Both the position numbers and the translations under genes were made by a program. From contig NMRB01000100.1 in NCBI GenBank assembly GCA_002633025.1, forward strand, positions 390,865 through 454,864: a stretch of DNA of 64,000 nt. The letters are read 5' to 3'. Below are positions 34,579 through 46,258 of this stretch, piece after piece. Every line of letters starts with the position of its first letter. The stretch's first letter is position 1. Below the pieces are notes generated by a model. The model did no database searches, was not told the origin of the DNA, and worked only from the letters and a program-made list of their open reading frames with translations. This stretch comes from Notospermus geniculatus. Its lineage: Eukaryota; Nemertea; Pilidiophora; Heteronemertea; Lineidae.

Positions 34579-37151
34579 GGCGCCAATCCTGAAATTGAAA
34601 CGAACATTCTGGCGAGAAGTCCTGCTATCGGGTATGCCGACCCGGCGTGACAACGATTTCCCGCGCGTTCCACAAGGGGGTGGCGGCAAAGACGGGAACC
34701 AGTCCGTAGGCCTATGCCATGGCGTGGTATTGACCTAACCTGTGCGACGAGGGCGGGAAACCGAGCTTGCGGTGCGCGAAGGCAGACCTCACACTTGTCT
34801 TCGTCTTTGCCGCCGAACCACGGACATCTGACTTGAGCGCAGTGGGTGTGTCCGGAAGCAATAACACCTGGGTCGACCGCACAGAAAGTCCGGTAGTGCT
34901 ACCGGCGCCTATCGGCAGTTATAACGCATTTTCCCATTACCGCCGATAGGCACCGAAAGCTCTCGTGCGTCGGCCCTGATCTTGTGCCCATGGGCCCATG
35001 GCCAACATATGCGCTTTACTTACAGACACTGCGAGACGGTAACCGTAACGAGGCGCACTCCAAACGTCTGGACCTGTCTTGTTGTGCGACCAAGACAGCA
35101 GAAGTACGTGTCATCAATTCACTATTAAACACTCCGGAACAGACATGTAGGCCTATAGGCCTATATCAGCAAATGTCCCATATCAGCAAATGACGAAGTC
35201 TTCCATGCTTAATACATTAATTCAATAATTAATACAGCGGTAATTTTAGGTGACATCCGCCGTTTATTTCGCGGCGGATACCGTATGCCCACATCCATGC
35301 CCGCACGTGTCACAACACTTATCCTAATTTCATAGGTCATAGGACGACAATTCTTTTTTGGAAAAAAGTCCCTCAGCCCCCCCCCCTCACAGGCGGGTTC
35401 TATTCGTTCTCCTGAATGAGTAGGCCTACACACCATCATTGGTTTGGAAAACCTCGTTGTATTGACGTAGTTCCCAAAAAAATAGTCCTCTGGAGTCGGA
35501 ACAGGTGTGGAGGGAAAAAGGATGGTCGCAATGGGAAAGTGTCGTTAGTAAAGCATTCCTTTTAATCATGACTGGAGATCAACCCTTAGCCCGCGGCAGC
35601 TAATTAATGCGTGACGTCATCCATCACCACCGCAAGCGCCATCTGGAGTAGGCCAATGGAACCAGCCTAGAGCGAGCGCCGCAGGAGTGCAGCGGCAAAG
35701 AGTGGAACCAACAGCGTCAGCGCCATCTGTTGTTGGATAGTTGAACCAGACCATTTGGATTGAGAACCAGTCTTCCGGGAAAAGATCGAAACAAAAATGA
35801 AATCTTTTCCCCCCAAAATGTGACATTTTGATGATCAACAATTGACACGTTAGGAAAGAATACTTGTCAGATTTGTTCCCTGTAATCTGAACTCTACAGT
35901 ACTGTAAATGCCAATAGTTTGAGTCCTTTATTCTCGATTTGTACGCCGTCAGAAAACTGCACACCTCTGCCTCCATGCACGTCGTCCATGACACTCTGAT
36001 GTGCTGTTGATCTGCTCAGCATGTGTGTGGCAGCGCCGTGCACTGTGCACGCTACGTCGTGATGATGTGCACACCATCAATTCATGACCATCCAGACCAT
36101 AGGCATGCCATAGAATACGATATCATGATATGTCGCCTCGGCCTATAAGCTGATGACATGTTTTTGACATGTAGGCCTAGGCGTATGATTGATGCACACG
36201 CAGCAAAGCAAGGCATGCAGCATCCATTATTGGCCATTCGGCATTGTGTCCCTCCCTCCCGTCCCGGCCTCCGCCTGTCCGATTCCCATCCATGATCCCA
36301 TGACACCCATCCCATGATCCGATCCGGCATCCCGGGTCTGGCATGCGCAATTCACGAATGTCGAAGCTCTTAGCCAGCCATACTTAGGCCTAGGCTAGGC
36401 CCCTACCTAGGCTACTCTATCTAGCAGCCTAAGTCTCTGCTGCCATCAGGATCAGCCATGATGAGTGAAGTGAATTCAGTGTGTGCTGCAGTGACTGCCT
36501 TTTGAGGCGAGCTGTTTTCTTTGGGCCCCTTGTGAACAACAGAAAATCTATTGTTCATGAGGGGCCCTAAGAAAACAGCTCGCCTCAAAAGGCAGTCACT
36601 GGTACGCTGCGCTGTTCTTTCTAGTAGTGTGATGATACTAGTAGGCCGAGTGTTATGTCATGCTTTGATAATGATGATCTTCCGATGTCCCAGTCAGTGA
36701 CACTGACACTGTAAGACTGTTCGGTTGACCGAGGCCTAGGCCTAAGCCTCTTACTTTAGCCAAGCCCAAGGCCTACCTTCCTTTATTTAGCCTAAGCCTA
36801 ACACCATATTGAATTTTTGGACTTGTCCACCCACCAGCGATTTGGAAGATGCCCACTGGATGTATTGGTATTTCAAATTAGGCCCAACTCAATCTCTATT
36901 CTCTGCACTAGTAGTGTTTCTGGTGCGGCACTCACTGGATTGGCAAAGGTAGATACTTGTAAAGGAGAGCAAATTCAGGTTTTTTTCATCAAAATACAAA
37001 CTTTTATGTAAATATTTGGCCGAAGTATTGTGAACTCATAGCAGCAATATTGCACACAGAAGTTATGGTATATCAGATGGTTTTATCTCACTCTCGTGAT
37101 GATGAATCATTTGAATGAGAATCATAGAGCCTAGTTGAGCATTATTCCATT

Positions 37152-37617
37152 TACACTCCTTACGCAGTGTCTTCTCACTCATACCTGTCGTTCATAGACA
37201 CTGCTTACAATAGCCAGAATACCGCCGATTTACAACTAGAGGGCGTTCAGCGTGACTAACGAAATAAACATTTTCTGATTGGTTCATACTGTCAGCGTCC
37301 TTGACAACCGCGGGAGACTGGTGACTCGCCGTAAAGCTTTTGAGAGGGACTGTTGCATTGCACTCTTCAGTGTTTAGCTCGTGTCTTTTTTGTTTTGAAA
37401 CATCGCTAAAGATGTGGATAATGATGCTCTGTGAGATTATTGTGTTTGTATATTGATTGATCTTGTAAACAGCAGGACTAAGCACGGGGCAATTCCCGCG
37501 CTGACTGGCCTCTGACTAGTGCTGCCACCATGCGGAAAATCGGCGGGAATCTGGCTATTGTAAGCAGTGTCTATGAACGACAGGTATAAGTGAGAAGACA
37601 CTGCGCAAGGAGTGTAT
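37152..37617. mobile_element. 466-bp MITE with ~80-bp inverted repeats and 8-bp target duplication
   Basis: The left arm (37152-37230, starting tacactccttacgcagtg) and right arm (about 37539-37617) are near-perfect reverse complements around about 310 bp of unique DNA. attccatt flanks it at 37144-37151 and 37618-37625. The 8-bp duplication suggests a hAT-related element. Confidence 0.85.
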
Positions 37618-38486
37618 ATTCCATTAGGAAGAGATACACATGTACATAAAACAGCTAATTCAATATGTATTTCATTCATAGAAGCTTACATGTCTATTTT
37701 AATATCAGCCATTTTAGGTCTTTAGGTTCATCATCCTGTTGTAAAGACTTGTACTGCGACATCATTATGACCTTGTAACTCCAGGTGAGTATTCTCATTG
37801 TGGATTGTTGAGTTGATGTTCATGACCGTTTTATTTGATCACATTGCATATTGCCGTTTCATAAAATAAATATATTTTTTTCAGGTTGTGGAAGTCTTCA
37901 ACTGGCCCAAGGACAATTGCAACGTCAGTCTGCCAGTTAAATAAAGTCATTGGAGCTGATTTCAGTACAAATCATTCGATACAACCACCAACTACATGTA
38001 GGAACCAGGGGAGTCCAGCAGGCTGACTCTTTTAAGAAGAGAAAGAAAACAATCACCCAAACCACAAAACAACAAAAGAACAAGTAGAATGAATAGGGAG
38101 ACACATACTTACACCATCTGTATCTGGTCCTGAATATGGAATGCTGCAGAAAATTATGAATAAAATGAGCAGCTGTTACGTTACCAAGAACTCAGATCAT
38201 GAATTTGGATTATTATGTTCTCCATGTGCCTTTTGCATGTTTTAGAATGGCAGCTGTGGCAGGTGTTTCTGGTGTGTGAGGAAGAAATGCTGTTACTGGG
38301 TGGAAAATGATCCGTCACTATAAAAGTTTAAGAAAATTATGGATTATAATAATTGATAGCAGAATGTATTGATTGTGGAGATGCTTGCGAGGTATAACAT
38401 CAGCTGTCAATTGGACTAACCAGGCATGAGATCTGTGGAGGGATCTCCTGTTGTTATCTTGGAATGGAGGAGAAATGGATGTAATG

Positions 38487-38940
38487 AAAAGGAAGGATAT
38501 AAAAGAATAGAAGAAAAGGAAGGATATAAAAAAAGGGAATAGAAGAAAAGGAAGGATGTAAAAGAATAGAAGAAAAGGAAGGATATAAAAAAAGAACAGA
38601 AGAAAAGGAAGGATATAAAAGAATAGAAGAAAAGGAAGGATATACAAAACTAATGAAGGAGACAGATAGCATACAAAGAGGAAAGAGAAGATAATAGAGG
38701 GGCCTATACAAGAATGGAAGAACAGATAGAATTTGCAAGTAGGGAAAAAAGAATCGGGAATGCAAGAAAAGGTCGAATATACAAGAATGGAAGAAGAAAG
38801 TGGGAATACATGTATACAAGAATGGAAGAAGACATATTATACAACAGGAGAGAAAGAAAAGATAGAGTAAACAAGAATGTAAGAACAGAAAGATTGAATA
38901 CAGAAGAATGAAAGAAAAGATAAAATACATGTATTCAAGA
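38487..38940 (+). repeat. Purine-rich minisatellite (~26-32 bp units)
   Basis: About six units of the type aaaaggaaggatataaaaga lie in 38487-38647, then the array decays into longer caagaatggaagaa-type units. One strand is almost free of pyrimidines. There are no splice sites that would make it coding. Confidence 0.8.
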
Positions 38941-39715
38941 AAGAAAAGAACTGAATGGTGTGAGAGTGAAATATCATGTTTATTAGCTTCAATGAGCACC
39001 ACTCCTTATTTCAGGCACCAAGCTTTCAGCATTCAAAGGTGTTTTCTTTTAGGGAAATATATGAGCAGCTGGCAGTTGCCGAATACAGAAGAGAGAAAGC
39101 CTGCAGGTAGCAAGCACAAATCACCCAAGCCTACATTTATCTATTGTAAATTATATTAAAGTGAGTACAGTGTTATCAACCTCACTGCCGATGTGCAGTA
39201 GACTTGCTTTTCTGCTGACCATGATAAGAAAAATGCTGTATTATTTAATTGTGCTGTGAATTATCAATATGCATGTTTTGTCCTCTATTATTTGTGCAAC
39301 CTACTCTTTCTTCATACAGCTTAACTGGTAAAATCATGTGACATAAATTACTGGTTGGAATAACTCTTTTTCTGCTGAAGTAAGCAGTAGCTGCTGGCTT
39401 ACGGCCCTTAACTTGAGGGTACCCATAAAGTTCTTTTCCATGTACCATCATCTTTGACAATACATTGGCTATTAAAAACTGTTTGACTGAAAATTCGTAA
39501 GCTAGAAATGCTATACATGTAGTTGAGACCATAGCAGCCATCTTACTTGATCAGAAGCAGACATGCTTGGAAGAGAATTGTAGACAATGCTTTTGTGGAT
39601 ATTGTTGATGTTAGACAAAGTGAGACAGTCTTCAGTCATGGTCCTCCTGCCATTCACCATTACATTGCCTTGTGGTACTTCTGTCAATGTTCTGCATTAA
39701 TTGGACTCTTTCCAG

Positions 39716-42700
39716 ACCTTTATGCTGTGATGCCACCCCTTGAAGCATTCATGGAAATTCCACCAATCGGGCGACGACGTCATTTTTTCAAGGTATAGGT
39801 TGTTAATGGTAGTGTCTCGGACTTGTCGGCAAGAACTTGTTTTGTATTGTCAATGTTGTCTCGATAATATCGCCTTGCAGATTCACACATTCACCACAAC
39901 CAGTTTTAGCCTGATGAGAAAGGAGATGGTGATGTAGGCCCAATCTGTAAGAAAGTTCTGTTTTATATCGAACAACAATTGAAGCTATCGCTAAGTTCTC
40001 GTTTCTTTTCAGGGTGTGAGTAAAGGCGATGTCTTCGTTGCTTCAGTTGCATCTGTGCAAGAAAGTGGATTGGCGCTGATGCTGTTGTCTCTTGACTATG
40101 GAAATGTCAGACAAGTCTCTAATCTGAGGATCACTGTAAGTCCATCAAGGATGCAGAGAAAAGTGTTGATTTCTACTAAAGTTTTGATCACAGTTGGGCT
40201 GTGAGCCCAATAGTTGTAATGGTTGTTTCATCTTCCCACTTTGCAGGCATTCTGTCCTCTCAGAGAGGTACCACGACAGCGTGCACATGAGGATCCTCTG
40301 GAAAGCTTCCACATCAAAGATAAAGTCAGGGGTAAAGTGACATCATCATACTCGTTTACTCGCCCTTACCTTATCTACTTTTAATGACAATTCAACTTGC
40401 CACCTGGTGTCTGTTCATTTGTTTAGAAATGGCTTGAAGATTGTCGTGCAGTAATTTTAGCTCATTAATTTATCAATATGTTTTGTCATTAGATTCAAAT
40501 GTATTGATGCCAGCTTAAACCTTAGTCTTTCTACGATTAATGAGTTACAAAACAGTTCATTTTGCCATGATAAGCTGAACTGGAGTTTAAAGTATTGAAT
40601 AAAGTCCTCAAAGAATTGATGCCAAGGTAGGTGCTTGACCAATGAACATTTTCTGTGATTTAGTATTTTGTTGCAGCCGTTGTGACTGTTGTAAACAATG
40701 AAAGTGAGAAATTGACAGCGTCAATGTTGCCGTGGGCCTTGGCAGATGAGCAAGATGATGTCAAGCTTGGTATCATTGCTGATGAAGATCTTCCTGTTCA
40801 TTACCTGTAAGGATTGCCATTTTCATAAAAAGTTCACTGTCATTCTGCAGGCAGGAATGTCAACTGTTGAGCCATTTTCTTTTGGTAAATTAAACGAACT
40901 TATTGTGTGTAGAGTGACCTATTTGCATGTGTAGCCTTCACATTCTATTTCACAAAGATTGTCGTAAACTTTTCCAACAAATTTATAGGAAGTCAAAGGA
41001 AATTGATGGGCAGACGTATGCAATGATGATGGAAACGAACCCGGCATTCCAGAACAGCAACATGGAATGTTTGATGTCAAAGTTTAACATTGAGGATGAG
41101 AGTGCACCGTCATTCATGGTTGGCCTGAAAAAGTATGTATCACTGTATTGCTCTTCTACGGTACGTACATCCACTAGCACTTGGGAGTTCCATACGTATG
41201 GAGTATATTCATAAGAATGCTTTAATTCTGTTCAGCAAAATACCTAACCTGGCCAAAGCTATTGTGCTTGTAGACTTGCAGGAATACAATATCTTGACAG
41301 GGTCTGAAGATGGCATTTAATATTGATACTGTTCCCAGGTTTTCTTGATGTGTACATCTTCCTCTTCAGCTTATGAATGTTGTTTTATCTCTTGATATCC
41401 CTGTCCTGTTTTTCAGTCTGCATATCCCCAAGCATGAGTATGCTGAAGAACTCAGAAAGATGCAGTCTTACAAGTGGTCACTGAGGAGGTAACATCCGTC
41501 ACTCTCCAGGATGGGCTGTAGCAATTCCTGTTGGCTTCAGATGAATTCCATGTTGTAGTGAATAACTCGACTTGTATTTACATGTATTATTGCCCGTCTT
41601 TAGTGAGATGATAATGCAGACAGCCAACGTGGGGGCTGTCTACATCATCACCAATTGCTGACACTCTGCACGTTGGTACATTCTTGTACTATGATTAACC
41701 ATTAACTGAATGATTTTCTCTCGGAGAGGCTGTTAATTGGCATGGATTATTTGTGTGTAATAATAGTTCAGCATTATTTTCCTCTCTTAAATATCATCCT
41801 TTATCCACCATTTATTTTCAGTGTTGCTGAAGGTGTCTCCCATTTTAAAGCTGGTCGATACACAGAAGCCATGCAGCATTTGAACAAGGCTCTTCAAATT
41901 GACCCAGAAAATGTTGAGGCTCTGGTTGCTAGGGGAGCACTCTGTATGTAACATCTTTACTTACAATTTAGGTATTCAGTACATCTGTGGTAGGCTGAAC
42001 ATTTGTTCCAGTTGGCTGCCAACAAAGTGATTTTGTTGAATGGATGTAACGGATGCATGTTTTCTGTTCAGGCAAGGTGTTTTAGCCTATAAGCCGATTG
42101 TTACACACTCAACTGTCTTAGTGCCAGTCTACCGGCTGTGATTTCCCGAATTGCCATTAACATAGCTAGCATTGAAAAACGTACCATGGTAAAGATTTCT
42201 GCTTGAGACGAATACAATCAAATTGTTAAATTTTTCTCCAGGTATGCCAACAATGAAAGCTACCTGCGTGCCATCGAGGACTTCGAAAGATCACTTGAAC
42301 TCAACCCCATGCATGCCAATGCGAGGAAGTACATCTGCCAGACATTAGTCGCTTATGGACGAAGTTTGCAAGATCAGAAAAAGTATCGAGATGCGATGGC
42401 GTTTTACAAGAGAGCACTCTCTATCAACACAGAGTTCTCGGAGGCTAAAGAATGTATTGCTGAACTTGATCAGCAGTCCAAAGATGAGCCCGAGGAGGTA
42501 GGAGATTTGTTGTGTTGCGTTTGGTGTTTGGTTTATTTTCTTCATATCAAAAGTCATTGTGACCTAGTGACCTGACCGTGGGATAGAAATGATTATTGCC
42601 AGATAACCCCACTTGTAAATCAAAAGAAAATGTTGAACTGTGAAATGCTTTGAATGTTGTTCAAGGGTACTATTAACTGCTTACTTGTGACCCGATCTAG

Positions 42701-45700
42701 CAAAAGTAGGCACATGTCACAACCGAGGAAAGGGTTAATGGCCTTACAACACAATAGCTGAAATGTACATCTCTGCAGGTTGACAAGAGTAGTGGACAGC
42801 AGTTATAATATTTGAGTACCGGTAAACTGATGACCAGTGATGATCACCTGCAACAAGAGCCTGATTTTGCTAGATTGGGTCACAGATGCTTTGATTGTTG
42901 TTCAAGGCTACTAACCTGCTCAAATTTTTTCAGTACACAAAACGAGAAAATAGAATTAGGTCGCATTTTCATTCCACTCAGATTTTCATTACACTCAGCT
43001 TGCTGTGTAAGTTTTGTCACTATCTATGAGATGTTTTATGTTAGCAGGATGTGAATTACATGGATCTTGGCTACATGCACACAAGCCCAGAGGCGGAGGT
43101 CGTAGAAGAGAAGATAGGACTGGAAAAAACAACTGAGACCCTGAAGAAGTTGATCGAGGAAGATGAGAAGGGTGCAAGGTGGGTTTTCCCTGTGTCAACT
43201 TCTAGAGTTCGCAGGTCATCGTCAGCTGAGTGCCAGGCCCATGGACCTCTTGTTCTAATTGCTAATATTGATAAAAAGGCAAGGTTTTTTTTGCCATTAC
43301 TCAATATGCTGGATTTGTGGATTTGTGAGCAAAAAATATCACTATGACCATACCACCTCTCATAGTGGTGTGTCAGTATTTGTTGCTCAGGATTTATATT
43401 TTATTTTCGGATACTCTTTCTTTCTTGTGCGTTTTTTCCAAAATGACTAAATAAAATCGCCTCAAAATGTTGCACATCATGTGTACCTCATAACATAAGA
43501 GTTCCAAAGTGTATAAATTTTCTGATCATTTTGACCAGTATTTGAGCAGATACGACTTAAAAAAGATTCGCTGTCGCTAAAATCTAAAGCATCTCCATCC
43601 AATTTCAACTCAAGATGGACATATGTATTAAACAAAGCTTGGCCTGTACTTCTGATGCCACAGCTAAAAATACGATTGTGTCTGGCTCTTGGCCACATTG
43701 TATGGCATAGAAACTTTTTATTACTGGTAGTTTATGGTATGTGTGGTACATGTGTAGCTAGCTTGCACTCAAAGTTACTATGGAAGGAATTTCTAGCTTA
43801 GGCCTGAGGGATTATATCTAGATGTAACCCGTTAAATAGACCAAATACAGAAAGTCAGCTTTTTCTGGGAAGAAGGTACCCAGATAGGCGTACTGCAATT
43901 TGCCAGTGAAATTATGGCATGTATGGCCAAAATAAAAGCCGAGGCCTACTTCTTGCACATGATATGGGTTGACGTACTTAGTGATATGGTTGTGAATTCA
44001 CTTTCAGTGAATTTCTCATTTGTAGTTTCTTGCATATTTACAGGAAGAGGAGGCGATCTAAACGAAATGACTCCGAAGGAGATTCACCAAATAAATCCAA
44101 CCGAAAGGACCATGACTACAAAGCAAAGCCAGGGGGTGATTCACAGCCAATCAGAGGTCCAGAAGACGGCCACAATAAGGAGAAGACTTCTTCCCACTGG
44201 CATGAGAAGGAAAATTTAGAAGATGATCCTTATTATCCCGAAAAACCAAGTACCAGCTTCATAAATGTAGGCCTACCTGAGAACGAATCAAAAATACATA
44301 GGAATTCAAGTAGAGATTCTTACTCTGGGCATCGTTCTTTTGAGAAGGAAAATTCTAGGCAGCATCATAGTTCTAGGTCACCCCTTCAGCATAATCGCAG
44401 GTCACTTTCGCCAAGGTTGAGACAGTTTTCACCCTCTGTGTCAAAGCAGAGATCGCCTCCAAGGTCAAGGCATCTTTCGCCAAGGTCACAACACCTTTCT
44501 CCAAGGTCGGGTCACAGGTCCTCCTCACCTACATTGCATCTTGGGTCTCAATTGAAATCGGCTGATCGTTCACCTCGTAGATCCGAACACTATCCACCTT
44601 CATCTGTAGCAGACAGCCAGGAGATGCAACATACTGGTTCTCTGCAAAGACGAAGTGGGAGCTATCACCAATCGCCAAGACGAGAAAACCTTCATAAAAT
44701 CCCTGGTCTTGATTCACCTTATGAAGAAAAATCTCGTTGGGAATCTGATTTCAGAGAACGAGAAGAGGATTTGACCCATTATAAAAATGACGAACAGCGA
44801 ATGCCGCCACCTAGTAGAGAAAAATCCATTTATGAACCAAGCAGGGAAAAAGATTTGTTGTCTAGAGAAAGGAATGAGGTATTTTCACATATGTCGTACT
44901 CCAGAGGCGAAGATGGTCCAAATATGCAGAAAGAGAAAGCGGGTGACCAATCCAGACCTCGTGTTGAGGATGATAATCAAGAACGTCGTAAAGATGATGG
45001 TAACGAGGAAAGAGGTTATCACAGGGAATCGGAAAATGTCGCTGTTAATGAAGCAAGTGGCCTTGTTGCTTATTCTCGTTCACCTACACCTGATAGAAGA
45101 GAAAGTCCTAAATTGCGTAGTAGGGATGACTCACGCAGTTACCGTGATCGCTATTCTAGGGATGAAAGGGACAGGTATGATCGCTCCAGGAATGATGACA
45201 GGAGGTATGATCCACGGTCAAGATATTACAGAGATGACACGAGACGATACCACGATCGTAGGTCAAGGGAACGTGATTATGGGAGTTCAAGAGAGCGCTT
45301 TAGGGACAGGTCACGTGATCGATATGAACGAGATACCTACAGATCACGTGATCGTTATGATCACAGATCTTATGAGCGATATGATCGTCGTTCTCATGAA
45401 CGCGATAGTCGAAGGTCACATGAGCGAGAGAGTCGAAGGTCACGTGAGCGATATGATTATGGCTCAGGTGACCGAGGAAGTAGTCGAAGGTCACGTGAGC
45501 GGTATGATTATAGTTCGGGTGACCAAGGAAGTCGTCGAAGGTCACGTGAGCGATACAGCTCCACTGAACGAGATAATCGACGATCACGGGAGCGACTGGA
45601 TCGCAGATCGGAGGAACGAGGTGGTCAAAGAGGTCATGACCCGTTCAACCCCTCTCCACATGAGGGAGTTCGTAGATCTCTGGAACGTGAGAGCCGTAGG

Positions 45701-46258
45701 TCTCATGAGAGAGATGATGGGCAATTCCAGATACCAGATTACAGAGATGACACCAGACGATACCACGATCGTAGGTCAAGGGAACGTGATTATGGCAGTT
45801 CAAGAGAGCGCTTTAGGGACAGGTCACGTGATCGATATGAACGAGATCCCTACAGATCACGTGATCGTTATGATCACAGATCTTATGAGCGATATGATCG
45901 TCGTTCTCGTGAACGCGATAGTCGGAGGTCACATGAGCGAGAGAGTCAAAGGTCACGTGAGCGATATGATTATAGTTCGGGTGACCAAGGAAGTCGTCGA
46001 AGGTCACGTGAGCGGTATGATTATAGTTCGGGTGACCAAGGAAGTCGTCGAAGGTCGTGTGAGCGATACAGCTCCACTGAACGAGATAATCGACGATCAC
46101 GGGAGCGAATGGATCGCAGATCGGAGGAACGAGGTGGTCAAAGAGGTCATGACCCGTACAACCCCTCTCCACATGAGGGAGTTCGTAGATCTCTGGAACG
46201 TGAGAGCCGTAGGTCTCATGAGAGAGATGATGGGCAATTCCAGATACCAGAGCAATGA
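39716..46258 (+). CDS. TTC14: Tetratricopeptide repeat protein 14 (5' end not placed)
   Basis: TTC14 is a nuclear, RS-tailed protein with S1-like and TPR domains whose role is poorly known. Placed exons: 39716-39792, 40013-40135, 40247-40331, 40677-40806, 40989-41132, 41417-41488, 41822-41947, 42242-42497, 43048-43178, 44044-46258. Phases agree throughout. [16 protein letters not shown] matches human [36 protein letters not shown] is the S1-like start, and [18 protein letters not shown] and [13 protein letters not shown] are recognisable TTC14 blocks in the TPR region. The last exon is a very long Arg/Ser/Glu/Asp tail (738 codons) containing a 513-bp in-frame duplication. The frame stops at 46258, but an RS-rich frame continues at once (next entry). 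The exon 7 donor is uncertain: using gtaaca after 41947 keeps phase but adds two residues relative to human. Confidence 0.85.
45225..46250 (+). repeat. TTC14: Exact 513-bp tandem duplication in the TTC14 RS tail
   Basis: Units 45225-45737 and 45738-46250 have equal length and differ at few bases and balanced small indels; both run from attacagagatgac to caattccagataccag. 513 is divisible by three, so each unit encodes 171 residues of RS/RD/RE repeats (motifs such as [17 protein letters not shown]) without breaking the frame. Confidence 0.9.

Larger units (their letters stand above)
29434..36776. repeat. Second unit of ~7-kb tandem duplication (TMLHE region)
   Basis: It starts where unit 1 ends and is collinear with it, except for 584 extra bases (30445-31028), different content in the TMLHE intron at 32487-32957, and transposon presence/absence differences. 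Its first 1,011 bp match 22455-23465 with no indel and no mismatch that I could find, unlike the rest of the unit. Confidence 0.85.
36777..39715. other. Region between TMLHE copy 2 and the first placed TTC14 exon
   Basis: The 5' exon or exons of TTC14 should lie here but I cannot identify them by homology. A short open block (about 39053-39106) after an acceptor-like ttttcttttag and before ctgcag|gtagca is a possible exon. The region also holds a 466-bp MITE (37152-37617) and a purine-rich minisatellite (38487-38940). Confidence 0.5.

Noticed and set aside
39245-39541. 98-codon minus-strand frame just before TTC14
   Set aside because: It has no recognisable domain and lies where TTC14 5' exons or promoter are expected; its start overlaps a ccatctt promoter-like motif.
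39547-39715. Open frame reading straight into the first placed TTC14 exon
   Set aside because: The peptide has no resemblance to TTC14 N-termini, and a good acceptor (ggactctttccag) at 39715 separates it from the conserved [10 protein letters not shown] block.
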